Below, piece by piece: positions 31,791-40,088 of a stretch of 64,000 nt of DNA (positions are counted from its first letter, which is position 1; each line of letters begins with the position of its first letter). Source of the stretch: Planctomycetia bacterium (GTDB lineage Bacteria > Planctomycetota > Phycisphaerae > Phycisphaerales > SM1A02); assembly GCA_005776885.1 (NCBI GenBank), contig SXOD01000050.1, positions 39,788 through 103,787 of the forward strand, in the 5' to 3' direction. The notes under the pieces are model-generated. The model did not search any database, was not told where the DNA came from, and worked only from the letters and a program-made list of their open reading frames with translations. The position numbers were made by a program, and so were the translations under genes.

Positions 31791-33605
31791 TCAGTCGCCC
31801 TGGTCCAGGATGGCCAGGAAGGCGCTCTGCGGGATCGACACCGAGCCGATCTGCTTCATGCGTTTCTTGCCTTCTTTTTGCTTCTCTAGCAGCTTGCGTT
31901 TGCGGGAAATATCACCGCCATAACACTTGGCGATCACGTTCTTGCGCAGCGACTTGATCGTCTCGCGTGCGATGACCTTGCCGCCGACCGCCGCCTGGAG
32001 CGGGATCTCGAACTGGTGCCGGTCGATCTGCTCCTTGAGCTTTTGCAGGATCATCCGGCTGCGATGCTCCGCCATGTCGCGGTGGCAGATGGTGCTGAGT
32101 GCCTCCACGGCGTCGCCGTTGACGAGGATGTTGACCTTGGCCAGGCGATCGGCGCGGAACTCGACCAGTTCGTAGTCCATCGTGCCGTAGCCGCGGGTGA
32201 TCGACTTCAGCTTGTCGTAAAAGTCGTAGATGATCTCGCCCAGCGGGAGTTCATAGTCCAGGATCTGGCGGCCCTCGGCGAGGAATCGCTGCCCCTTGAA
32301 GATGCCCCGGCGCGAATCGCAGAGCTTCATCAGGTCGCCGATGCACTCGTCGGGGCAGATGACTTCCACCTTGACGATCGGCTCGCGGATCTCGGAGATG
32401 ATGCCGGGATCGGGGAGGTCCGCCGGGTTGTGGATCTCCACTTCCTCGCCGTCGGTCTTGAGGATTCGGTACGAGACGGTGGGCGCGGTCTGCACCACTT
32501 CCACGCCGCCTTCGCGCTCCAGCCGCTCCTGGATGATGTCCATGTGCAGGAGGCCCAGGAATCCGCAGCGGAAGCCAAAGCCAAGCGCCTCGCTGTGCTG
32601 GACCTCGTAGGTGAAGGACGCGTCGTTGATGCGGAGCTTCTCGATGGCCTCTCGCATCGCCTCGAAGTCGCCCTTCTTGCCGCCGGCGCCGGTCGCGTCG
32701 GCGCTGGAGGGATAGAAATCGCAGAACACCATCTGCTTGGGCTCCTCGTAGCCCGGGAGCGGATCGTCGGCGGGATCGTTCTCCAGCGTGATGGTGTCGC
32801 CGACGCGGACATCGGCCAGCGTCTTGATCGACGCACAGATGGAGCCGACCTGCGCCGTGCCCAGCTCCTTGATCCGCTGGATGAAGGGGGTGTATCGATT
32901 GACCTCGGTCACCGGGAAGGTGCGACCGGTGCCCATCATGCGGATCTTGTCGCCCAGCTTGAGCGTGCCGTCGAAGATGCGCACATAGATCACGACGCCG
33001 CGATAGTCGTCGTACTTGGCGTCAAAGATGAGCGCGCGCAGCTTCTTGGTGGTCGGCGGCGGCGGGCCGGGGAGCTTCTCGCACACGGCATCCAGGAGTT
33101 CCCGGATGCCTTGCCCGGTCTTGGCGCTCACGTAGATGCAGTCCTCGGCGGGCATCCCCAGGACCTGCTCCACTTCCATCGCCACGCCGTCCGCATCGGC
33201 GGAGGGGAGATCGATCTTGTTGACCACCGGGATGATCGTGAGGTCGTTCCCGATGGCGAGGTACGCGTTGGCCACCGTCTGCGCCTGGATGCCCTGCGTG
33301 GAGTCGACGACCAGGATCGCGCCCTCACAGGCACTCAGCGCGCGGGAGACTTCGTAGGCAAAGTCCACATGCCCGGGGGTGTCGATGAAGTTGAGCTCGT
33401 ACTCCTCGCCCTTGTAGGGCCACTTGACGGAGACGGCGCTGGCCTTGATGGTGATGCCACGCTCCCGTTCCAGGTCCATCGAGTCCAGGAATTGCGCCTT
33501 CGCCTCGCGCGCGCTGACGGCGTGCGTTTCTTGCAGCAGGCGGTCCGCCAGCGTGCTCTTCCCGTGGTCGATGTGGGCAATGATGGAGAAGTTGCGGATG
33601 GGCAC
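31791..33605 (-). CDS. lepA: Elongation factor 4 (LepA GTPase)
   Basis: A ribosome-associated translational GTPase. From the GTG at 33605 the protein is 604 residues, like E. coli LepA (599), and starts MPIRNFSIIAHIDHGKSTLA with the G1 P-loop. G2 is RERGITIKA, G3 DTPGHVDFAYEV, G4 NKIDLP and G5 SAKTGQGI. The LepA C-terminal domain is clear (RADRLAKVNILVNGDAVEAL and GKVIARETIKSLRKNVIAKC, ending KQIGSVSIPQSAFLAILDQ). The ~110 codons open upstream are Arg/Ala/Pro-rich and not LepA. It shares orientation with rimO upstream; an 11-bp repeat lies between them. Confidence 0.96.
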   Translation of the reverse strand: MPIRNFSIIAHIDHGKSTLADRLLQETHAVSAREAKAQFLDSMDLERERGITIKASAVSVKWPYKGEEYELNFIDTPGHVDFAYEVSRALSACEGAILVVDSTQGIQAQTVANAYLAIGNDLTIIPVVNKIDLPSADADGVAMEVEQVLGMPAEDCIYVSAKTGQGIRELLDAVCEKLPGPPPPTTKKLRALIFDAKYDDYRGVVIYVRIFDGTLKLGDKIRMMGTGRTFPVTEVNRYTPFIQRIKELGTAQVGSICASIKTLADVRVGDTITLENDPADDPLPGYEEPKQMVFCDFYPSSADATGAGGKKGDFEAMREAIEKLRINDASFTYEVQHSEALGFGFRCGFLGLLHMDIIQERLEREGGVEVVQTAPTVSYRILKTDGEEVEIHNPADLPDPGIISEIREPIVKVEVICPDECIGDLMKLCDSRRGIFKGQRFLAEGRQILDYELPLGEIIYDFYDKLKSITRGYGTMDYELVEFRADRLAKVNILVNGDAVEALSTICHRDMAEHRSRMILQKLKEQIDRHQFEIPLQAAVGGKVIARETIKSLRKNVIAKCYGGDISRKRKLLEKQKEGKKRMKQIGSVSIPQSAFLAILDQGD

Positions 33606-33751
33606 GGGCGTGAGGGCGGAGGCGTGGTCGGCGTGCGGAGGCGCTGTGGTCAGGCGCGCGGGGCGCGGGATGATACGGGCGTCGAACGCTCCCTCGGTGA
33701 ATTGATCGGATTCGACCGAAAAACCGTCGAATCTGATCAGCCCAACGGCAG

Positions 33752-33794
33752 GGGGGCGCGAAGGGCGCGCGTAGGGCGCGCGAAGGGCGCGCGC
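33752..33794. repeat. 11-bp GC-rich tandem repeat between rimO and lepA
   Basis: The unit AGGGCGCGCGT/A/C is repeated three to four times (for example at 33762, 33773 and 33784). It ends within the rimO stop codon region. It is probably slippage-derived non-coding DNA; its GC-rich repeats could form structures in the rimO-lepA transcript, but nothing further supports this. Confidence 0.65.
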
Positions 33795-35374
33795 TACCGA
33801 AGCACGCGCAGCGAGTGCGTGGTCGACAGGTCCTCGGTGGGTCGGGCGACCAGGTCGTAGCCGTCGCTCTCGACGATCGTGCATCGAACCATCTCGCCCG
33901 GGCTGAGCGCTCGGCGGCTGGCGACCCAGGTGCACGAATCGATGGACGGGGCCTGGTGGTACGCGCGGCCCTTGTGGAGGACCAATCCCTCGGAGACGCC
34001 GGTCGTGGCGCGGGCCTCGGAGGCACCTGCTGCCGCGCCGTCGACCAGGACATCGAATTCGCCCTTCTGTTCCGCGACATACGCCGCGTTCTCGAAGGCG
34101 ATCCGCTGCTGGAGCTCCATGATCTCCTGCTCGCGTCGCTCCTTGACGTCGTCGGGAACGTGCAGCGCGGGATCCTGGTCCATCGTCCCGGCGGGAGTGC
34201 CCTCTTCGCGCGAATACTTGAAGACGCCAAGCGCATCGAACTGGTGTTCTTCGATGAACGCCAGCAGCTCCTCGTGGTCCTCCTCCGTCTCGCCGGGGAA
34301 GCCCGTGATGAAGGTGGTCCGGATCGCCATCCCGGGGACCTTGTCGCGGAGCGAGGACACGAGGTCACCCTGCACCTGCGAGGTGACATTTCGGCGCATG
34401 AGGTCCAGCATCCGGTCGCTGGCGTGCTGCAGCGGGATGTCCAGGTACTTGACCAGGTTGGGGAGCCGCGCAAAGGCCTTGACCATCTCATCGGTGAAGA
34501 AAGTCGGGTACGCGTACATCAGTCGAAGCCACCCGCCGCCGTGCGACTGCACCTCGCGATCAAGCGACTCCAGCAGTCCGACCAGCCCCGCGTCGTAGCC
34601 GATGTCCATCCCGTACGAGGTGGTGTCCTGGCCGATGAGGTTCAGTTCAAACGCGCCGTCGGAGAGGAGCGCCCGCGCCTCGGCGAGGATCTTCTCCAGC
34701 GGCTTCGATCGCATCTTGCCGCGGATCGACGGGATCGTGCAGAAGGCGCATCGCTGGTTGCATCCTTCGCTCATGCGAAGGTAGGCCCAGTGGCGGGGAG
34801 TCAGGCGGAATCGATCTCCGTCGTCCTCAAAGTAGCCCACGCCCTTGCCATCCTTGCCGTGGACGGTGAGGCCGGTGGTGGGGAGCCCCTGGTCCTTCGC
34901 CGCCGCGAGCGCGTTGGCATGGATCCAGTAGGCCGGTCCTGACGCTGGCGAATTCTCGGTCCGCGCCGCGCGCGCGCCCTGCACCGCCTCAAGCACTCGA
35001 TCTCGATCAAAGACGCCGACGAGGGCATCGATCCCCGGCGCCCACTCCAGCATCTTGGCGCGATGCCGCTGGACGAGGCATCCCGCCACGATCACGCGCT
35101 TGAGCTGGCCGCGAGCCTTCCTCTCGAGCGCGTCCTTGATGACGCCCAGCGACTCCTCCTTGCTGGCTTCCAGGAAGCCGCACGTATTGATGACGATGGC
35201 GTCGGGGGAGTCGGACTCGTTGACGGGACGGATGCCGCCGTCGCGCAGGACCCCAAGCATCCGCTCGGAATCGACCAGGTTCTTGGGGCAACCCAGCGAC
35301 ACGAAGGCGACGCTTCGGATGTCGTCCACCTCAGGAGCGGAATGCGGGGCAGAAGTGGGGTCGACGGTCGCCAT
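33794..35374 (-). CDS. rimO: Ribosomal protein S12 methylthiotransferase RimO
   Basis: A radical-SAM enzyme that methylthiolates an Asp of ribosomal protein S12. From ATG 35374 it has 526 residues. The N-terminal cluster cysteines are in VAFVSLGCPKNLVDSERMLG, INTCGF and VAGCLVQR. The radical-SAM motif is SEGCNQRCAFCTIPSIRGKM (CxxxCxxC), followed by ELNLIGQDTTSYG. A C-terminal TRAM-type domain ends the protein. It is ~80 residues longer than usual because of an insert (about residues 155-205, with WIHANALAAAKDQG) before the SAM domain. LGCPKNLVDSE favours RimO over MiaB. A TAGACT hexamer lies 14 nt before the ATG. Confidence 0.92.
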   Translation of the reverse strand: MATVDPTSAPHSAPEVDDIRSVAFVSLGCPKNLVDSERMLGVLRDGGIRPVNESDSPDAIVINTCGFLEASKEESLGVIKDALERKARGQLKRVIVAGCLVQRHRAKMLEWAPGIDALVGVFDRDRVLEAVQGARAARTENSPASGPAYWIHANALAAAKDQGLPTTGLTVHGKDGKGVGYFEDDGDRFRLTPRHWAYLRMSEGCNQRCAFCTIPSIRGKMRSKPLEKILAEARALLSDGAFELNLIGQDTTSYGMDIGYDAGLVGLLESLDREVQSHGGGWLRLMYAYPTFFTDEMVKAFARLPNLVKYLDIPLQHASDRMLDLMRRNVTSQVQGDLVSSLRDKVPGMAIRTTFITGFPGETEEDHEELLAFIEEHQFDALGVFKYSREEGTPAGTMDQDPALHVPDDVKERREQEIMELQQRIAFENAAYVAEQKGEFDVLVDGAAAGASEARATTGVSEGLVLHKGRAYHQAPSIDSCTWVASRRALSPGEMVRCTIVESDGYDLVARPTEDLSTTHSLRVLR

Positions 35375-35429
35375 GGGCGAAACGGCGGAGTCTACTCGCG
35401 ACCGCACGGATTTCCGCGTCCCCAGCGAT

Positions 35430-36074
35430 TCACCGTCCCCAGCGATTCACCGAATGCACAGAAAGGAGGGCCGCAACGCCGGGAGGCAGCAGGTCGAGCG
35501 GAATCTGTCCGGATTCCAAGGCCGCCCGCACGACAGTCGATGAGAGGTCCACCGGCTCGATGGGCAGCACGGTGATCGATCCCGCTGGCGCACCGGGCAC
35601 CGAACGTGCCAACTCGCCGCCAAGCGTCTCGACGCGATGCGGCGGACGCGCGACGACCGCGAGCTGCGCCAAGTCGGCCAGGATGGCTCCCCAGTCTCGC
35701 CATTGAGCGAACTGGAGGGCCTGGTCCGAGCCGACCAAGAGCCACGTCGACCCCTGCGCGAGCTGAAGCGTGCCGGTGAGCGTTCGGAGGGTGTCCACCG
35801 TGAACGACGTCCCCCCTCGGCGCAACTCGACGTCCTCGACAAGCACGGTCACGCCCGCATCGCGCATCGCCGGGACGTCGAACGCCGCCGACGCCATCGC
35901 CAGCCGCGTCGGGTCAGGGAATCGGGGCGCCCCCTCCTTGAGCGGCGAGCGGGCCGAGGGGACCACCACCAGCCGGGAGCATCGAAGTGCCTTCGCGGCC
36001 TCGAGGGCCACCTCGACATGGCGCCGGTGTGGCGGGTCGAAGGAGCCGCCGAAGATGAGCGTGGGAACCGCCAC
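35430..36074 (-). CDS. nadD: Nicotinate-nucleotide adenylyltransferase
   Basis: Adenylates nicotinate mononucleotide in NAD synthesis. The GTG at 36074 gives 214 residues starting MAVPTLIFGGSFDPPHRRHV. The family HxGH motif reads HRRH here, an unusual Gly-to-Arg change, but TWLLVGSDQALQFAQW and the C-terminal LSSTVVRAAL (ISSTxxR motif) are standard. Codons open upstream of the GTG encode an unrelated Cys/Tyr/His stretch. A TACTGT hexamer (complement of 36081-36086) lies 6 nt before the GTG, supporting the start and a leaderless transcript. It is divergent from tRNA-Glu, and rimO follows 56 bp downstream on the same strand. Confidence 0.88.
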   Translation of the reverse strand: MAVPTLIFGGSFDPPHRRHVEVALEAAKALRCSRLVVVPSARSPLKEGAPRFPDPTRLAMASAAFDVPAMRDAGVTVLVEDVELRRGGTSFTVDTLRTLTGTLQLAQGSTWLLVGSDQALQFAQWRDWGAILADLAQLAVVARPPHRVETLGGELARSVPGAPAGSITVLPIEPVDLSSTVVRAALESGQIPLDLLPPGVAALLSVHSVNRWGR

Positions 36075-36092
36075 GGGGGAACAGTACCCGTG

Positions 36093-36121
36093 TTGCGGGG
36101 CCGGCCGCGCAAACCTATACT
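36093..36121 (+). promoter_or_regulatory. Putative tRNA-Glu promoter
   Basis: TTGCGG at 36093-36098 and TATACT at 36116-36121 are separated by 17 nt, and the tRNA begins 14 nt after the -10. The nadD -10 on the other strand (36081-36086) lies just upstream, so both divergent promoters share ~40 bp. Confidence 0.6.
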
Positions 36122-36135
36122 CGTCGATCTGACCT

Positions 36136-36210
36136 GGCCCCATCGTCTAGCCTGGTCTAGGACACATCCCTCTCACGGATGGGACAGGGGTTCAAATCCC
36201 CTTGGGGTCA
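36136..36210 (+). tRNA. tRNA-Glu (anticodon CTC)
   Basis: 75 nt. Acceptor GGCCCCA pairs with TGGGGTC, discriminator A at 36210. The anticodon arm CATCC-CTCTCAC-GGATG gives anticodon CTC. The T arm is AGGGG-TTCAAAT-CCCCT. CCA is not encoded (CTG follows). A second tRNA-Glu lies 100 bp downstream, and both share the D-arm sequence TCGTCTAGCCTGGTCTAGGA. Confidence 0.92.
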
Positions 36211-36310
36211 CTGGTTCGAGGAGTTGGACTGAGGCCAGGCGCGTGAGAGGCGCCGGCAAACCACCTGAGCCATTGGCACGCGCCACGGCCCGTTCAGCGG
36301 CGCGTTCACT

Positions 36311-36385
36311 GGCCCCGTCGTCTAGCCTGGTCTAGGACACCTCCCTTTCACGGAGGTAACACGGGTTCGACTCCCGTCGGGGTCA
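36311..36385 (+). tRNA. tRNA-Glu (anticodon TTC)
   Basis: 75 nt. Acceptor GGCCCCG pairs with CGGGGTC, discriminator A at 36385. The anticodon arm ACCTC-CTTTCAC-GGAGG (shift of one allowed) gives anticodon TTC. The T arm is ACGGG-TTCGACT-CCCGT. The 100-bp gap from the first tRNA-Glu holds no feature I recognise. The stop codon of the convergent T5orf172-type gene overlaps the last three bases. Confidence 0.93.
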
Positions 36386-37783
36386 CTTCGCTGGAGTGGC
36401 CGTGGGTGGTGTGTCGGACCGGAACGAATCCGCCGCTCCGACTTCGACAAGATCGTCTGAGCGGGCCACCCGCCCGGCTCGGAGCGCCTCTGACTCCTTG
36501 AACTCCAGCGCCTCGGAGGCGAGAGTCCATTCGACGGCGGCGCCGTGAAGTTTCGCTGCCTCTTGTATCTCGACCAAACTCGCGCGAAAGAACTCCTTTC
36601 GAGGATTGATCATGTTGACTCGTTGTCCAGCGAATGCGTGATGCAGGGCCTTTTCAAGGGTGGGTGCGTCCTCGGTCTCGATGAGGGCATGGACATCGAA
36701 CGAGAATGGCACGCTGGCATCGCCGAGTTCGTCGATCCGTTCTTGTGGATTCCGGCGCCTCGTCATCCCGATCTTGAAGACCCCTTCTCCGAAGGACCCA
36801 ATGTTGCTGATCACGTAGACGTGTCCTTGCCGCGTCTGCTCTGCCATTGAGATCGCGCGCTGGCGAGACGCCTCGAGTTCCTCGTATCGCTTATTCAAGC
36901 TTGCGATTTCTTCTTCCAATTCGAGTCGCTTCTCCGCTGACGCCGACTCGGCCTCCTTTCTTGCCTTGTCGAGCGCACGTTGAACGATGCGCTCCTCTCG
37001 TTCAGCTTCCTCCTGCGCCTCCCTGGCTTCGCGAATCGCCTTCGCCTCTTCGCGCATCTGGCTGCGGATATCTGCTTGTTGCTCCCGGTCAAGCTTCTGG
37101 AGCATTCGTGTTCTGGTGAGCCATTTCAACTCATCGACTCTTGATTTCACGATTGCCGTCGAGAGCCGAATCCCGGTCGCTTCCCCGAGGGACTGATTGA
37201 TGAGTTCTGCGGTATCGATGATTTCCTGCCTGAGCTTCCCGATGTTCGCCGATCGCTCTCGCGAGAGGATCTCATCGACCTTAGTGTTGAAATAGTCGGC
37301 AATGGCACGAGAGGATGGCGTCAGGACTCCATGGAGCCCCACCATCACCTCCCCTGATTTGACGAGGCGCTTGGTCTCAGCACGGGCTTCCAGGAGCCGC
37401 TCCGAACACTCGTGCCTGGGGTAGCGCTCGGCGAGTGCCTCGACGGAAGGGTCGAGGATGATGATGTACTCGTCTCCATATCCCTGTATCAACCGCTTGA
37501 GAACGCCAACCTCCCGTGAGAGGCGCTCGACGGCCATTCGGTGCTGAGCCACCCGGGCCTTTGCAATCCGGATTGCCTCGTATCCCCTTGCTTTGAGCGC
37601 CTCCGAGGCCTGATCCAGATCCCGAATGTTTTCGTACCTTCGGAGCGGTTCCAGGGCGGCCCGAGTGGCCTGAGCGTCCTCTTCCGCACCTCGCTGCTTG
37701 TCGCGCGCGTTGGATGCCACCACGGCCATGACGGCCGCCGCGATGATTGACAGGACCGTAACCCCCAGGAGAAGGTAGATCAT
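36383..37783 (-). CDS. Membrane-anchored DUF4041/T5orf172 (GIY-YIG-like) protein
   Basis: The 466-residue protein has an N-terminal transmembrane helix (MIYLLLGVTVLSIIAAAVMA), a DUF4041-like helical region (residues ~60-215), a long charged coiled coil (about 225-315, EEAEREERIVQRALDKARKE) and a T5orf172 domain (VYVISNIGSFGEGVFKIGMT then RRRNPQERIDELGDASVPF, ~325-410). T5orf172/MUG113 domains are related to GIY-YIG nucleases; the domain pair occurs in phages and their hosts. The role is unknown; defence or phage-related DNA processing are guesses. Base composition is visibly less GC-rich than the neighbours, and the gene abuts a tRNA, which suggests transfer. A TAGCAT hexamer lies 6 nt before the ATG. 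Confidence 0.8.
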   Translation of the reverse strand: MIYLLLGVTVLSIIAAAVMAVVASNARDKQRGAEEDAQATRAALEPLRRYENIRDLDQASEALKARGYEAIRIAKARVAQHRMAVERLSREVGVLKRLIQGYGDEYIIILDPSVEALAERYPRHECSERLLEARAETKRLVKSGEVMVGLHGVLTPSSRAIADYFNTKVDEILSRERSANIGKLRQEIIDTAELINQSLGEATGIRLSTAIVKSRVDELKWLTRTRMLQKLDREQQADIRSQMREEAKAIREAREAQEEAEREERIVQRALDKARKEAESASAEKRLELEEEIASLNKRYEELEASRQRAISMAEQTRQGHVYVISNIGSFGEGVFKIGMTRRRNPQERIDELGDASVPFSFDVHALIETEDAPTLEKALHHAFAGQRVNMINPRKEFFRASLVEIQEAAKLHGAAVEWTLASEALEFKESEALRAGRVARSDDLVEVGAADSFRSDTPPTATPAK

Positions 37784-37824
37784 GGAGAAATGCTACAAAT
37801 TGGTGGCTTGCTATCGTGTTCGCC

Positions 37825-38931
37825 ATGATCGAAACCACTGTCTCCCGGTTTGAGTTCGAGCAGCTCGGCAAGACGTGTTCGTTGGTGGTGGGCGCGGGAG
37901 CCGTCGACGGCCTGTCGTGGCTGCTAGCCGACCCCGAGCCGCCGACCCAGATCCTGGTGGTGCACGACTCGCACGTGCCCGCCGAGTTCATCGCGCGCAT
38001 CCAGAACCACTGCCGCCCGCACGCGTCGCACATGGCCGTCGAGTCCAGCGAGCAGGCGAAGACGCTGCAGACCGTCGATGCCATCTGGCACTGGATGGCG
38101 GGCGCTCGCTTCGATCGACACAGCGCGATCATCGCCGTCGGCGGTGGCATCGTGAGCGACGTGGCCGGCTTCGCGGCTGCCACCTACAACCGTGGCGTCC
38201 GGTTCGCCGTGATCCCCACGACGTTGCTCTCCATGGTCGATGCGGCGATCGGCGGCAAGACCGGCATCAACCTGCGCCTGCCCGACGGCTCGCTGGCCAA
38301 GAACCTGGTGGGTTCCGTCTGGGTCCCCGAAGCGATCGTGGCCGACGTCACGGCGCTCCACTCGCTCCCTGACCGTCACCTGCGATCAGGCCTCGCCGAG
38401 TGCATCAAGCACGCCTTGGTCGCGGACCACACCTTCGCGGAGTGGATCATCACGAATCGGGCTGCCATCCTGGGCCGAGACCCCGAAATCCTCTCCGAGC
38501 TGGTGCAGCGCAGCGCCCACGTGAAGCTCAACGTGGTGGTCGAAGATCCGCTGGAGCACGGTCCGCGCATGGCCCTCAACATGGGCCATACGTTTGCCCA
38601 TGCCATCGAGTCACGCCACTCGGATCGGTACACCCACGGGGAAGCCGTGGGCATTGGCCTCGTGGCCGCCACGGCCGCCGCGGTGGAATCCGGCTTGGCG
38701 CAGCCGAGCATGCTGGCCCGAGTTCGGGGCTGGCTCAAGGATGTGGGCCTCCCCGGGTCCCTGGAAGGCGCGAACCCGGACGTGGCAGCGTTGACCGCCG
38801 CGATGAGCACCGACAAGAAGCGGAAGGGCGGGGCGCTTCGCCTGATCCTGCCGCGCGAGGCCGGTGGCGCGGAGTTTGTCCATGGCCCAAGCCTGAAGGT
38901 CGTCGCCGCCGGATGGCACGCCGTGGCGTGA
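37825..38931 (+). CDS. aroB: 3-dehydroquinate synthase
   Basis: Second step of the shikimate pathway, cyclising DAHP to 3-dehydroquinate with NAD+ and a metal ion. The 368 residues include GGGIVSDVAGFAAATYNRGV, IPTTLLSMVDAAIGGKTGIN, KNLVGSVWVPEAIVADV, SGLAECIKHALVAD and the metal-binding NMGHTFAHAIE. The ATG at 37825 begins MIETTVSRFEFEQLG; an in-frame GTG at 37816 is less likely because a TATCGT hexamer at 37812-37817 overlaps it and would act as the -10. It is divergent from the T5orf172-type gene with 41 bp between starts. No other aro gene is adjacent. Confidence 0.95.
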   Translation: MIETTVSRFEFEQLGKTCSLVVGAGAVDGLSWLLADPEPPTQILVVHDSHVPAEFIARIQNHCRPHASHMAVESSEQAKTLQTVDAIWHWMAGARFDRHSAIIAVGGGIVSDVAGFAAATYNRGVRFAVIPTTLLSMVDAAIGGKTGINLRLPDGSLAKNLVGSVWVPEAIVADVTALHSLPDRHLRSGLAECIKHALVADHTFAEWIITNRAAILGRDPEILSELVQRSAHVKLNVVVEDPLEHGPRMALNMGHTFAHAIESRHSDRYTHGEAVGIGLVAATAAAVESGLAQPSMLARVRGWLKDVGLPGSLEGANPDVAALTAAMSTDKKRKGGALRLILPREAGGAEFVHGPSLKVVAAGWHAVA

Positions 38932-39059
38932 CGAGCTGCTGGACCCCCTCAAAAGTCCGGCGATGATCCTCAAAGCGACCTGAGCGGCAGGACCGATATC
39001 CTCAGCGTGCCCCACGTCGGGGCGTGGCCCCACGGATGGGGCGGGAGATCACTCGCAGG

Positions 39060-40088
39060 ATGCGGACCATTGCCATCGTCAACCAGAAGGGCGGCTGTGG
39101 GAAGACCACGACCGCCATCAACCTCGGGTCGGTGTTGGCTGCGTCGGGGCGTCGAGTCCTGATCGTCGACATGGACCCACAGTCGCACTGCGCCGCCTGC
39201 CTGGGGGTGCCAGACAGCAAGTTGGAGTGGGGGATTGGCGAAGTCCTCCGGGAAGGCCCCGCGAGCCGGAAGATCGGCGACGGCCTGCTCTGGGAAGTGA
39301 TGCGCAACCTGTGGCTGGCCCCAAGCACCGTCAGGCTGGCGCAGCTGGAAAGTCCCAACGACCCGATGGCGATCGCTCCCGACCGGGATCGACGCCTCAG
39401 CAAGATCCTGGACGTCTTGAGCACCCAGTTCGACTGGTGCCTGGTCGACTGCCCGCCGCACATCGGCCTCCTGACCTTCAATGCCGTTCGAGCCGCCGAC
39501 GAGGTCCTGATCCCGGTCGAGACTGGTTACCTGGCGATGAAGGGTTCGGAAAAGCAAGAAGTCACCATCGAGAGCGCGTCGAGGTACATGGGTCGCGAGC
39601 TCCCGATCCGGGTCCTGCCGACCATGCATCGGCCCAACAGCCGGGTCGCCGGCGACGTGATCGGTGTGCTGCAGCGTCGATTCGGTGAGCGGCTGCTCCC
39701 CGTGCCGATCCGGGAGCATGAGATCCTCCGCGAGGCCGCCGTGCTCGGGCAATCCATCGCCGAATACGCGCCCGGCAGCGAGGCTGCCACCGACTTCCGA
39801 GCGTTGGCGCAGTGGCTGGAAGCGCACCCCGTCAAAGTCATGCGAAACGCCACGCTCTCGACCGAGCCTGGATGGTCGATCCCTGACGAGGGCGCCCCGA
39901 GCGAGGCCGATGTCGAGACAGAGGTGACGGCCGAGGTGGCCAGCCCGTGGGGCATTGGCACCGACTCGCCCACGCTGGACACGCTTGGTGACAGAGAACT
40001 CCGACGCAACGAGCGCATGGCCGAGGTGATGCGGCGCATGGAAATGCTTCGCGGCAACCTCTCCAGCGGAGGCAACCAGAGCGCATGA
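39060..40088 (+). CDS. ParA/MinD-type ATPase
   Basis: A 342-residue P-loop ATPase of the ParA class. The start MRTIAIVNQKGGCGKTTTAI contains the deviant Walker A motif (KGGxGKTT). VLIVDMDPQSHCAAC is the Walker A' aspartate region and DWCLVDCPPHIGLLTFNAVR the switch II/Walker B region. The ~95 C-terminal residues are an acidic extension. ParA proteins position chromosomes, plasmids or protein complexes on the nucleoid or membrane. No ParB or parS site is nearby; instead an overlapping gene of unknown family follows (ATGA). ATG 39036 or GTG 39024 are alternative starts; 39060 matches the family best. Confidence 0.87.
   Translation: MRTIAIVNQKGGCGKTTTAINLGSVLAASGRRVLIVDMDPQSHCAACLGVPDSKLEWGIGEVLREGPASRKIGDGLLWEVMRNLWLAPSTVRLAQLESPNDPMAIAPDRDRRLSKILDVLSTQFDWCLVDCPPHIGLLTFNAVRAADEVLIPVETGYLAMKGSEKQEVTIESASRYMGRELPIRVLPTMHRPNSRVAGDVIGVLQRRFGERLLPVPIREHEILREAAVLGQSIAEYAPGSEAATDFRALAQWLEAHPVKVMRNATLSTEPGWSIPDEGAPSEADVETEVTAEVASPWGIGTDSPTLDTLGDRELRRNERMAEVMRRMEMLRGNLSSGGNQSA

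Noticed and set aside
32016..33860. A 614-codon open frame on the plus strand opposite lepA
   Set aside because: lepA on the minus strand has all GTPase motifs; the plus-strand product has no recognisable domain.
36136..36385. Integrase-mediated island at the tRNA-Glu genes
   Set aside because: No integrase gene or second copy of a tRNA 3' end was seen in the window. Only the composition and position of the adjacent gene hint at transfer, so an island boundary is not annotated.
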